NCBI RefSeq assembly: GCF_963082655.1
Contig: NC_081553.1
Span: 60,091,571 to 60,155,570 of the forward strand
DNA length: 64,000 bases
Origin: Stomoxys calcitrans
Taxonomy: Eukaryota; Arthropoda; Insecta; Diptera; Muscidae
Direction: 5' to 3'
The translations under genes and the position numbers were made by a program. Positions 31,691-42,380 of this stretch are shown one piece after another. The notes below the pieces were generated by a model. It had not been told where the DNA came from and did not search any database. It worked only from the letters and a program-made list of their open reading frames with translations. Each line of letters starts with the position of its first letter. Position 1 is the first letter of the stretch.

Positions 31691-32115
31691 GTCTCGATAT
31701 TCGGAGTCGATCTAGCCATGTCCGTCCGGCTGTCGAAATCATAATAGCGGTCAAACGCGTAAAGCTGGCCGCTTGAAATTTTGTACTGATACTTAGTATT
31801 AATGCAGGTCGTTGGGTATTGCAAACGGGCTATATCGGTTCAGATTTGGATATAGCTCCCATATAAACCGATCACCCGTTTTGTCTTTTTGAGCCCCTGG
31901 AAGCCGCAATTTTTGTCCGATTTGGCAAACATTTCTCAGATGGTGTTCTTTAATGACATACAACAACTGTGTTAAGTACAGTCCGAATCGGACTATCACC
32001 TGATATAGCTACCATGTAAACAGGTCTCTCGACCATCCTAGTTCGGTTCCTAGAAGCTTTAATTTTTTGCTGGTTTGACAGAAGTTTGGTTTGTAGAATA
32101 TGCCCTTCGACTAAA
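31691..32115 (-). mobile_element. Partial HINE-like fragment of a third subfamily
   Basis: Contains GTCGATCTAGCCATGTCCG (closer to the Drosophila DINE-1 wording than families A or B), then a CGAAATCATAATAGCGGTCA segment, GGGCTATATCGGTTCAGATT and monomer-like TATAGCTCCCATATAAACCG with TTTTGAGCCCCTGGAAGCCG. Both ends are missing. Confidence 0.55.
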
Positions 32116-32129
32116 TTTATTTTGTATAA

Positions 32130-34470
32130 ATTTTTAGCAGAATACACTTTCGCGACCTTCTTGGATATTGAAGGGGCCTTCAATAATGTGGAGATAGGGA
32201 CGATAGTTGCCGCACTGGACCGCATGGGGTCCCCTTAATCTCCCAGCGGACCAATAAAATGCTTTATGGCAGAATAATTAATGCGAACCTGGTAGATAAT
32301 GTGGTCAGAAGGCGTGTGACCAGAGGTACGCTCCAGGTAGGGGTGTTCTCACCGATTCTACAAAAAAATGAAATCCTATTGGATATCGACGGGGGTGGCA
32401 GGATGATAATTGCTTGTGCGGACGATGTCGTGTTGCTGGTCCGAGGAAGGTTTCTGTCGACGATCAACGAGATCATGAAAGGGTCTCTGAGGAGGCTGTC
32501 GCGATAGGCTACCAGAAATGGGTTGAGGATCAACCCGGGAAGACGGAGCTGGTGCTCTTCACTGTAAGATACCGGAGTTCCGACTCCCGTCCTTGGACGG
32601 TATCACCCTGCACCTGTTGAAGGTGGCGAAGTACCTAGGCATAGTCCTTGATTCGAAACTGTCCTAGGAAGTGGGAGGTAACTCCATAGATGATTTATTG
32701 GATGTATACGGCCATCGTGAGACCAGTACTGGCGTATGGAGCCCTGGTATGGTGGAATGCAGTAGGGAAGAGGGCGTGTGCGAGGCAGTTCGAGAAGGTT
32801 CAGAGACTTGCCTGCGTCGGGGTCACAAGGGCACTCAGATCCGCATAGCAGGCAGGCATGGAGGCGATGCTGGATATGCGGCCCATTGAAGCCAATATCT
32901 TGAACTGAGCCGTCAGGGTTGCGCTTAGGCTGAGGGAGTTCGGCATGAGGAGGGAGGATGGTTGCGGCCACAGTTCAATTTTGGGTTCGTTCGATTTTAT
33001 GGATGCGGAGGGTAGTCTGAGGACAATCTCCCACTACCTGGCACCAATGCCGACTGAAGTGAGGGCATTCGCGATTCGATTTCCTGAGAGGCACGAATGA
33101 AGGGCGAATGGTGTACTTGAGAAGGATGAGACCTCGATCTACACAGATGGCTCCAAAATGGAGTCAGGAACTGGATTGGGGTCTACTCTGATGCACTCAA
33201 AATCAGTATGACTCTGAGACTGCCGGATGAGTGTACGGTCTTTCACGCAGAGGTCTGTGTTATTGAAGTGGCCTCAGAGAAATTCTGGCAAGGGACTTAC
33301 CGTCCTCGAAACTCAGAATTTATGCGGACAGTATGGGGGCGCTCAAGGCCTTAGGGTCAAGGATGGTGAGGTCCAGATGCATTTCGGGTTGTTTGGAGTC
33401 CTTGGGTAGGCTCCGGGCCCACGATGTGATGCTGAAATGGGTTCCTGGGCATGAGGATATGGTATTCCAGGAAATGAATGGGCGGACGAGTGCGCCAGTA
33501 GGGGTTTGTCTGCGCCGGGCGGACCACTCTTCGGTCTGGTAAGGGACTTACCGCCGTCGAAACTCAGAATTTATGTGAACAGTATGGCGGCGCTCAAGGC
33601 CTTAGGGTCGAGGATGGTGAGGTCGAGATGGGTGGCGGATTGTTTGGAGACCCTGGATAGGCTCCGGGCCCACGATGTGACGCTGACATGGGTTAATGGA
33701 CATGAAGGGATTCCAGGAAATGAGAGGGCGAACGAGTGCACCAGGAGGGGTTTGTCTGCGCCGGGCGGACCACTCATCGGTCTGGTAAGGGACTTACCGC
33801 CCTCGAAACTCAGAATTTATGAGAACAGTATGGCGGTAGTCAAGGCATTAGGGTCTAGAATGGTGAGGTACAGATGCGTGGCGGGTGGTTTTGAGTCCCT
33901 GGAGAGGTACCGGGCTCACGATGTGATGCTGACATGGGTTCCTGGGCATGAGGGGATTGCAGGAAATGAGAGGTGAGACGAGGGCGCCAGGAAGGGTTCG
34001 TCTGCGCCCGGTAGACCAGTCATCGGTCTTGCCTAAGTGCCATTTATCGAGTCACTGAACACGGTAGAGGGGTAAAGGGGCCAGGGCGGCTTCGTTGGCG
34101 AGGTGGAACTCGGTGGATGGTTGCCGAACTGCAAAGGCGCTATGGCCAGCCATCGCCCAGGGGAGGGAGGAGTATCTGGAGAGGGGTCATAACCGGACAC
34201 TGTGCCATAGGCCGCATGGCAGGGCGCATGGGGATACTGCACAATGATTTTTGTAGGAGTTGCCTCGATGAGAATGAGGAGTATACTCTTGAACATTTTC
34301 TGTGTTCTTGTCGGAGTCTGCAGAGACGTAGGCTCTCCTTTCTAGAGAGCCGTTTCTTCTGCGATCTGGGTGAACTTGCGAACGTATCTCTGTTATGTCT
34401 CCTGAGGCATGCTAAAGGAACAGGATGGTTTCAAAGGGTGATGCCAAAAGCTTCCACGTAGGTACATTCT
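32130..34470 (+). pseudogene. Decayed non-LTR retrotransposon: RT, RNase H and C-terminal Cys/His motif
   Basis: RT fragments: TFLDIEGAFNNVE near 32154-32190 (first RT Asp), a GTLQVGVFSPIL stretch, then MIIACADDVVLLVRG near 32402-32445 (FADD box as CADD). RNase H follows: IYTDGSKMESGTG near 33137-33175, FHAEVCVIE near 33240-33265 and three successive copies of the LRIY.xSM...GHEG..GNE segment. The C-terminus at 34117-34461 carries CRSCLDENEEYTLEHFLCSC, a C2HC-type knuckle found at the end of many R1/LOA/I-type ORF2 proteins. Frameshifts and stops are frequent. The domain order EN-RT-RNH is known for those clades; the exact clade is uncertain. Confidence 0.8.
33292..34033 (+). repeat. Tandem triplication of an RNase H coding segment (246-251 bp)
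   Basis: GGGACTTAC begins units at 33292, 33543 and 33789. Each encodes an LRIY..SM.A.KALGSRMVR...HDV.L.WV.GHEG..GNER segment of about 82 residues; the second and third are in one frame and end with the same SAPGGPLIGL-type join. The catalytic Asp of the IYADSM motif is present only in unit 1 (VNSM in unit 2, ENSM in unit 3). Confidence 0.85.
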
Positions 34471-34504
34471 TGCTTGAGTGGGGACGGCGGTTTCTTCCCC
34501 ACGC

Positions 34505-34987
34505 TCGGGAGGAAGAATCGGCCTTCTGAAGACCATAAAAGCTATATTTTTTAACCGATTTCAATGACATTTTGAACAGTGAGTAGGTTAAGGCCTCCTA
34601 ACGCAGGACCCAATTATGGTTCAGATCGGACTATATTTAGATATAGCTGTCATATAGACCGATCTGCCGATAAGGGGACTGAAGCCCATAAAAGCTTTAT
34701 TTATTACCCGATTTCGCTAAAATTTGAAACAGTGAGGTTTTTTGAGCTTCCCGATATCCGACCTCAATATGGTTCAGATCGGTTTATATTTAGATATAGC
34801 TGCCAAAAAGACCAATATTTTGTTCTATAAAATTGAATATTAGACCACTCAATGTCCGTGCCGAATTTGGGTGATTAAGTTATCCAATTTTCACTGGATT
34901 GTGACAAAATGGGGTTTACACGTATATCCAAGATGGTGGCTATCCAAAGTTCGTTCCCGCCGAACTTAATGCCTTTTTACTTGTTTT
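34505..34987 (-). mobile_element. HINE/DINE-1-like element, family A (A4), hairpin half only
   Basis: Two to three monomers of the CCCATAAAAGCTTTATTTATT type, then AAATGGGGTTTACACG, a decayed hairpin (AAGTTCG...CGAACTT) and TTAATGCCTTTTTACTTGTT. The core end is missing; the left edge joins the retrotransposon directly. Confidence 0.75.
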
Positions 34988-35304
34988 TGATGTATCATTG
35001 TCAAGTGATTTTGTGTGACTGGCAATTGGCTTTACACTCTGAAGTATTTAGCATTGATTTCAATTTGCCGTAGCTTTTCTCAAAATGTTAGTGTATGATA
35101 ACCCCAAGATCTTGTCAAACGATTAGGAGGGTGAATTTGTTTTTGTTACGAATCGTTCTTCATACTATCAACCAATCAGAAAAGGGAAAAGTCGGTCTAA
35201 GTCGACTATTTAGTGCCACACATCATTGCTTCTTTTCATCATATTGGTTAGCATATGGAAAAAAATTATGTTTATAAGAGCAGTATCTAAATTTGATTTG
35301 AGGA
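34988..35304. other. Short spacer with no supported feature
   Basis: About 315 bp of unique-looking DNA between a HINE and a retrotransposon. Nothing recognised. Confidence 0.5.
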
Positions 35305-37370
35305 GTTAGAATGAAGTCCGGAAATTGTACCAAAGAATTAAACATCAAGTCGATGGCTTTGTTGCAGGCACACCCTCCTGCAGAGACGAAGAAAGAAATC
35401 TGGTAACTGACACAGATAACATGCTGAGGATATGGAAATAACATTTTACCCAACTGCTAGTGTCCGACGTGGGCGGCGAAGAGGATACCGCAGAACCAAT
35501 CCCTGATGATGATATAGAATGTTGACCCCCTAGTCAGAATGAGGTCCAAGTAGCAGTGACCCGACTAAAGAACAACAAGGCAGCAGGAGCCGACGAGTTA
35601 CCCGCTGAACTATTTAAGACCGGAGGCGACACGCTGATAATGGAAAGACGTGAGTGTGAACGAATTGAGATGTACAGGAGTCTGAATGAAGTCCGGAAAT
35701 TCTACCAAAGAATTTATCATCAAACCGATGGCTTTGGTGCAGGGACACCCTCCTGCAGAGACGAAGAAGGAAATCTGGTAACTGACACAGATAACATGCT
35801 GAGGATATGGAAAGAACATTTTACCCAATTGCTAGTGTCCGACGTTGGTGGCGAAGAGGATAACGCAGAACCAATCCCTGATGATAGTATAGAATGTTGA
35901 CCCCCTAGTCAGAATGAGGTCCAAGTAGCAGTGACCCGACTAAAGAACAACAAGGCAGCAGGAGCCGGCGGGTTACCCGCTGAACGATTTAGGACCGGAG
36001 GCGACACGCTGATAAGGCGTATGCATCAGCTTATCTGCGCAATCTGGCTCGAAGAACGCATACTCGATGATTGGAACCTCAGCTTACTATGTTCCGTACA
36101 CAAGAAAGGAGACAAGATGGAATGTGCCAACTGCGGAGGAATAAGTCTCCACCCCATCGCATACAAGATACTCTCGAGCGTACTGTGTGAAAGTTTAAAA
36201 CCTAACGTCAATGACATAATTGGGCCCTATCAATGCGGCTTTAGTCCCGGTAATCCACCCTAGACCAGATATTCACACTGCCCAAATCCTGGAAAAGACC
36301 TCAGAAGGAAAAATCAACACCTAACATCTCTTTGTTGACTACAAAGCCGCCTTCGATACTACTTTACGTTCAAAGGTATTTCAAACCATGTCAGAGTTTG
36401 GTATCCCTACAAAATTAATAATAATCTGCAGGATGACACTTGCTGATACACGTTCCTCAGTAAGAATAGGAAAGAATCTCTACGAACCATTTAATACTAA
36501 ACCAGGTTTCAGACAAGGAGACATCCTATCGTGTGATCTCTTTAATATCCTGCTGGAGAAGATTATACGAGAAGCAGATGTGAATAGATATGGCACACTA
36601 ATCACAAGTGAGCACATGCTACACGCCTATGCCGACGATATCGATATCATAGGTCGGTCACCGGAGGTAGTAACTGCAGCCTTTGAAAGAAAATTGGTCT
36701 GGCAGTAAATGGAAATACGACGAAATGAATGGTTTCATCTCCCAAAAAGCTTTGCACAACCGAGCAGATAAAGAAAAGGGAGAAAGTTGGGAACCACAAC
36801 TTTGAGGCAGTCAGTAACTTTATCTACCTCGGCAACGCCGTAACCGAAACGAATAACACCAGTTTTGAGATTAAGCGAAGAATAATACCGGCAAACAGAT
36901 GCTACTTTGGACTAAGTAAGCAGCAGTTTAGAAACAAGGCCACCTCTCGACAGACGAAGATTACACTATACAAGACACTGATACTATCGGTGCTGTTATA
37001 TGGTTCTGAAGCATGTGTACTTTTGAAAGCAGATGAGGCAGTACTTGGAGTATATGAGAGAAAGATACTTCGTAAAATATATGGACCAGTTTGCGTTAAC
37101 GGAGAATATAGGCGACGTATGAACCACGAGCTGTATGACGACGATATCATACAACGGCTGCGTTGCCTAGGTCATGTTGTCAGAATGGATGAAGAAGCTC
37201 CAGCAAAGAAGCCTTTTGAAGGAAAACCATGGTGGTACACGCAAACCGGGAAGACCAAAAGCCCGATGGAAAGATCAAGTGGTGGGAGACACCAACAAGT
37301 CGCTTGGAACGCTATTCTATGTTCGGCTAGTGGAACAAATATTCTGTCATAGCCAATTAAAGTAAAGTAA
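35305..37370 (+). pseudogene. Non-LTR retrotransposon reverse transcriptase, decayed copy 1
   Basis: Segments in order: NEVRKFYQRI and MLRIWKEHFTQLLVSD linker, RLKNNKAAGA.GLPAE (RT block 1), HKKGDKMECANCGGISL, GPYQCGFSPGNP (normally GFRPGKST), a damaged region around the first Asp (normally VDYKAAFDT), GFRQGDILSCDLFNILLEKI, HAYADDIDIIGRSPE (FADD box intact), and the thumb with YLGNAVTETNNTSFEIKRRI and YKTLILSVLLYGSEA, then the LRCLGHVVRMDEEAPAKK C-terminus. Several stops and shifts break it. The upstream endonuclease is absent. This family is widespread in insect genomes; I do not assign a clade. A close relative lies at 44992-46560. Confidence 0.85.
35309..36058 (+). repeat. 375-bp tandem duplication inside retrotransposon copy 1
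   Basis: GAATGAAGTCCGGAAATT occurs at 35309 and at 35684, and the following 375 bp (125 codons) are repeated almost exactly, including the CTAAAGAACAACAAGGCAGC stretch and the shared TGA in the C-CCCCCTAGTCAG context. The duplication is in frame length, but both copies carry the same stop, so that stop predates it. Confidence 0.85.
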
Positions 37371-37496
37371 TCTTAATTTGATTTGATCTTGTGAATTTTC
37401 GCATTTAGATGAGACATCAATTAGGAATTAAAAAAACGACACTTATTCGGGGAGAAGTTTCTATGACTGTTATGCCATTTACTTAACAGTACCTGA

Positions 37497-37610
37497 CAAA
37501 TGTGGCCGCTGAAATTTTTGCTAATTTTCTTGGAACCCACACACTCAACATTCGAACTCATATACTCCGCGTCATAGGAGGACATGCGACACGGTGTCCT
37601 CCATTGAAGC
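37497..37610 (-). mobile_element. SINE head fragment (minus orientation)
   Basis: The reverse strand shows a diverged tRNA-like head: GGACACCGTGTCGCATGTCC, CCTATGACGCGGAGTATATG, a B-box-like GAGTTCGAAT and the CAGCGGCC block. Only about 110 bp are kept and no TSD is visible. Confidence 0.5.
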
Positions 37611-37897
37611 GCTTGTCTGATTTATATAAAGCGGATTAGATTTTAATGAAATTTTCCCTTATATTATACATCAGATAGAAAGGTGTAAAAAGACAATATC
37701 TTAATAAAAACCGATTTTTCAACATCATTATCGTTGGTCCTTGAACCAAAGAAAGTGAAAACGGTGTAAGCAATTTGATGCCATTATGACAATAAGATGA
37801 TCTGCAAGAATGCATGAACACACGAATGGAGAGGCGCGCGGAAAGACGGACGGACATGTCTTTTAGGAATCACTTTGTAACTCCAAGACGATCGTTA
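37611..37897. repeat. HINE-like scrap with GGACGGACATG block
   Basis: Contains GAAAGACGGACGGACATGTC near 37840 and CCAAGACGATCG near 37885, which match the right-end blocks of the HINE families, but the upstream 200 bp match neither monomer type. Probably a decayed element truncated by the next HINE. Confidence 0.4.
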
Positions 37898-40052
37898 TTT
37901 TTGTACCCACTACCGAAGGATGGGGGTATACTCATTTTGTCATTCCGTTTGCAACACATCGAAATATCCATTTCCGATCCTATTCTTGATCAGCGTAAAA
38001 ATCTAAGACGATCTAGACATGTCCGTCCGTCTGTCTGTTGAAATCACGCTACAGTCTTCAAAAATAGAGATATTGAGCTGAAATCTTGCACAGATTCTTT
38101 TTTTTTTTTTGTCCATAAGCAGGTTAAGTTCGAAGATGAGTCATATCGGACTATATATTGATATAGCCCCCATATAGACCGATCCGCCGATTTAGGGTCC
38201 TAGGCCAATAAAAGCCACATTTATTATCCGATTTTGCTAAAATTTGGGACAGTGAGTTGCGTTAGGCCTTTCGACATCATTCATCAATTTGGCCCGGATC
38301 GGTCTACATTTGGATATAGCTGCCATATAGACCGATCCTCCGATTTAGGGTCTTAGGCCCATAAAAGCCACATTTATTATTCGATTTTGCTCAAATTTGG
38401 GACAATGAGTTGCGTTAAGCCCTTCAACATCACTCTTCAATTTGGCCCGGATTGGTCCGGATTTGAATATAGCTGCCATATAGACCGATCCTCCGACTTG
38501 GGGTCTTAGGCCCATAAAAGCCACATTTATTATCCGATTTTGCTGACATTTGGGAAAGTGAGTTGCGTTAGGCTATTCGACATCATTTATCAATTTGGCC
38601 CATCAGATTTGGCCGGTTCAGATTTCAATATAGCTGCCATATAGACCGATCCTCCGATTTGGGGTCTTAGGCCCATAAAAGCAACATTTATTATCCGATT
38701 TTGCTGAAATTTAGGACAGTGAGTTGTGTTAGGCCCATCAACATCCTTCATCAATTTGGCCTAGATCGGTTCAGATTTGGATATAGCTGCCATATAGACC
38801 GATCCTCCGATTTGGGGTTTTAGGCCCATAAAAGCCAAATTTATTAAACGATTTTGGTAAAATTTGGGACGGTGAGTTGTGTTAGGCCCTTCGACGTGTT
38901 TCTTCAATTTGGCCCTGATCGGTTCAGATTTGGATATAGCTGCCATATAGACCGATCCACCGATTTGGGGTCTTAAGCCCATAAAAGCCACATTTATTTT
39001 CCGATTTTGTTAAAATTTGGGACAGTGAGTTGCGTTAGGTCCTTCGACGTGTTTCTTCAATTTGGCTCTGATCGGTTCAGATTTGTATATAGCTGCCATA
39101 TAGACCGATCCTCCGATTTAGGGTCTTAGGCCCATAAAAGCCACATTTATTATCCGATTTTGCTGAAATTTGGGACACTGAGTTGTGTTAGGCCCTTTGA
39201 CATCCTTCTTCAATTTTGCCCAGATCGGTTAAGATTCGGATATAGCTGCCATATAGACCGATCTCTCGGTTTTAGGTTTTGGGGCCATAAAAGACACATT
39301 TATTATCCGATTTTGCTGAAATTTGAAACAGTGAGTTGTGTTAGGTCCTTCGACATCATTTATCAATTCGGCCCAGATCGATTCAAATTTAGATATAGCT
39401 GCCATATAGACCGATCCTCCGATTTAGTGTCTTAGGCCACATTTATTATCCGATTTTGCTGAAATTTGGGACAGTGAGTTGTGTAAGGCCCTTCAATATC
39501 ATTCGTCAATTTGGCCAGGATCGGTTGAGATTTGGATATAGCTGCCATATAAACCGATCTCTCGGTTTTAGGTTTTGGGAGCATAAAAGGCGTATTTATT
39601 GTCCGAAATCGTTGAAATTTGAGACAGTGAGTTGTCTTAGAACCTTCGATGTATTTCTTCAATTTGGCCCTGATCGGTTCAGATTTGGATATAGCTGCCA
39701 TATAGACCGATCTCTCGATTTAAGGTTTTGGGCCCATAAAAGGCGCATTTATTGTCCGAAATCGCTGATATTTGGGACAGTGCGTTGTGTTAGGCTCTTC
39801 GACGTCCTTCCTTAATTTGTACCAGATCGGTTCAGATTTGCATATAGCTGTCATATAGACCGATCTCTCGGTTTTAGATTTTGGGGCCATATAGGGCGCA
39901 TTTATTGTTCGATTTCGGCGAAATTTGGGACAGTGAGTTGTGTTAGGCTCTTCGAAATTTTTCTGCAATTTGACCAAAATCGGTCCAGATTTGGATATAG
40001 CTGCCATGTAGACCGATATCTCGATTTTTATATACATATATACCCGAGCTCT
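37898..40052 (-). mobile_element. HINE/DINE-1-like element, family A (A5), long array, hairpin end lost
   Basis: The left end is GTACCCACTACCGAAGGATG, CATTCCGTTTGCAACACATC, a shortened core (ATTTCCGATCC directly followed by TATTCTTGATCAGCG, the CTATAAAGTATATA part deleted) and CTAGACATGTCCGTCCG. About twelve monomers follow (AGACCGATC landmarks at about 153-bp spacing). The right edge stops at ATATATACCCGAGC without the hairpin, about 230 bp before the third peptidase gene. Confidence 0.85.
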
Positions 40053-40282
40053 CTTTTTCGCCTTGACGTTACAAACAAATGCACCAAGTTATAATATTCG
40101 CTACCACAGTTATGGTGTAGGCTACACGAAGCAGAGAGAGAGCAAATGTTTCATTGAAGTCGCTTTTCTAAACAAATACAAGCGCAAAAATATTTTTCAC
40201 TCAATTTTTTAAAATGACATACAAATTTTAGTTTTTGCACAGCAGTTCACCAAGTAAACAAACAACTGGGGAATGAAGCAGC

Positions 40283-42331
40283 ATGAGAAACATCTGTGAG
40301 GTTTGGAACATAATATTGACAATTACGCTATGGTGCATTACAGCCACTCAAGGATCACCTGTTTCCGAAATTGTATCCTTGGCCTCATTAACCTCTCAGG
40401 AAATGAGTAGTTATATGGACCTATCAGTGGATCCCTGTGAAGATTTCTACACATTTGCTTGTGGCAATTGGGCCAAAATACATCCGGCAACCGAAACAGA
40501 AGTGGAGACCAATAATTTCCAATTGTCGGTACAGCAATGGAGAAATTATACTTTGAAATTTCTATCACACCAAAGATACGATGATACCGAGACGGAAAGA
40601 AAGGTGAAATATTTCTATGAATCCTGTTTGAATATCACGCAAGGGGACGAGTATAACAATAAACTCAGACAGCTGTTGGAAGAGTTTGGACAAATGCCTG
40701 CCCTAGCAGCAAACAAGTGGCAGGACAAAGACTTTGATTGGCAAAAGCTTGTGTCTGAAATCAAATACAACTATGATTTGAATATAATATTGAACTTTGA
40801 TATCCATATGGACCCGGAGCAAATCAAAATATATCGCCTTGGAGTGCGTCAGGCTAAATTCAAGAACAAATCGTTTTACGAAAATGAAGCTCAACGTCAA
40901 AAATATGAAAAAGAAATGGCCAAAAATATGAAAAACTATTTGAGTTTAAGTGAGGATTTGGCTAAGAAAACCTCCGAGGAGTTGGTTAACCTGGAAGCCA
41001 TGTTGGTGGGTAATTTCACCTCCGATGCTTTGGTGCAAAGCTATTACTACGAATTAAGTTTGGATCAGCTGCACAATAAATACACCCCCAATTTGGATAT
41101 TAAGAGTATGGTAAAAACCTGCTTGGGTTCATATCCCAGAGGATATGTTTTGGAGTATGACAGCAAATATTTGGAAAATTTGGGAGAAATCATCAAAGCC
41201 TTCCCCAAAAGGATTGTGGCCAATTATATATTTTACAAATTGTTGGAATCATTTGTGCCTCCCTCATTTTCCCGCAAGGATAACGAAGAGGATCGTCAGC
41301 GTAAATGCCATGGCCAAACAAAAAAATATTTTGCCAATGTGCTGGACAATATGGTCTATAAAAAGTCGGATTTCCAAATGGCCGAAGAGGATGTGAGGAG
41401 CATTTTTCTGGATCTACAGGCTTTCTATGAGGGTGCTTTGGCCTCGGAGACCTATTACAGTTGGTTGGAGAAAACCACCCGAAAACTGGCTGTGGAAAAG
41501 CTACGTGCCATGAAAATCAAATTCAATACTTATAAGGAGGTAGATTTTGCTCAGGACTATGGTACCTTGGTAATGGATCCCCAGGATTATGTGACGAATT
41601 TGAAATTCATCTACAGTGCAAAGGCTGCAAAGCATAGGGCCAAACTGAATGGTCCTGTCAAACCCTACTATGACAGTTTGAAAATGTCCTTTACTCCCCA
41701 ATATGTGTTTGCTGAGAATATTATACGCATACCCTTGCCTATCATTTATACATCCCTGTTTTGGCATGAGGATCTGCCTTTTGCCTATAATTTTGCCCGC
41801 ATGGGTTATTTAATTGGTCATGAAATTATTCATGCCTTCGATGAAGTGGGTCGGCAGGTGGATATACAAGGCAAAGTCCAGGATTTGTGGGATGCCCATT
41901 CTGTTGCTAATTTTGCCAATCGCACTCAATGTTTCATAGAGCAAACTCAACGATTCTCCTACGAAGGTCAACCATTGGCCAAGAGGTCCAAACAAAGTGA
42001 AACCATTGCTGACAATGGTGGCATACGTTTGGCTTATGAAACCTATAGGACTTGGTTCGAAAGTGCTTTACTTCCTCAAATTGATCGCGACAAGGAAATG
42101 CTACCCGCTTTGGTGTATAAAGATAAGCAACTGTTTTTCTTAAGCTATGCTCAAACTTTATGTTCTGATATGGTGAAGGCGACCAGAGATATGATGATTT
42201 TAACTGATCCCCATTTGCCTACAAGTTTGAGGGTTAAAAGTTCCCTATTGAACTATGAAGAATTCGCTAACGCCTTTATGTGTCCCAAGGGTAGTGGTAT
42301 GAATCCAGAAGAAAAATGTAGAATGTACTGA
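40283..42331 (+). CDS. Neprilysin-like M13 metallopeptidase, zinc site intact
   Basis: A single 682-residue frame without introns. The N-terminus has a hydrophobic segment (residues about 8-22) ending at an ATQGSP-like cleavage context, so a secreted form is likely. PCEDFYTFACGNW lies at 51-63. The zinc site is complete: HEIIH at 513-517 (ligands H513 and H517, catalytic E514), ETIAD at 573-577 (ligand E573, D577), and His644 in DPHLPTSLR matches the family's transition-state-stabilising His. The upstream NAFY motif is not recognisable (MSFTPQYVF there) although the ENIIRIP stretch after it aligns. The C-terminus CPKGSGMNPEEKCRMY ends in Tyr instead of Trp. M13 enzymes are zinc endopeptidases cutting short peptides on the amino side of hydrophobic residues; activity here is likely but not certain. 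It is more diverged than the other two genes are from each other. Confidence 0.95.
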   Translation: MRNICEVWNIILTITLWCITATQGSPVSEIVSLASLTSQEMSSYMDLSVDPCEDFYTFACGNWAKIHPATETEVETNNFQLSVQQWRNYTLKFLSHQRYDDTETERKVKYFYESCLNITQGDEYNNKLRQLLEEFGQMPALAANKWQDKDFDWQKLVSEIKYNYDLNIILNFDIHMDPEQIKIYRLGVRQAKFKNKSFYENEAQRQKYEKEMAKNMKNYLSLSEDLAKKTSEELVNLEAMLVGNFTSDALVQSYYYELSLDQLHNKYTPNLDIKSMVKTCLGSYPRGYVLEYDSKYLENLGEIIKAFPKRIVANYIFYKLLESFVPPSFSRKDNEEDRQRKCHGQTKKYFANVLDNMVYKKSDFQMAEEDVRSIFLDLQAFYEGALASETYYSWLEKTTRKLAVEKLRAMKIKFNTYKEVDFAQDYGTLVMDPQDYVTNLKFIYSAKAAKHRAKLNGPVKPYYDSLKMSFTPQYVFAENIIRIPLPIIYTSLFWHEDLPFAYNFARMGYLIGHEIIHAFDEVGRQVDIQGKVQDLWDAHSVANFANRTQCFIEQTQRFSYEGQPLAKRSKQSETIADNGGIRLAYETYRTWFESALLPQIDRDKEMLPALVYKDKQLFFLSYAQTLCSDMVKATRDMMILTDPHLPTSLRVKSSLLNYEEFANAFMCPKGSGMNPEEKCRMY

Positions 42332-42380
42332 ATTGGTTTATGTGTAAATATAAAAAAAAAAAAATATGAAAAAGAAAATC

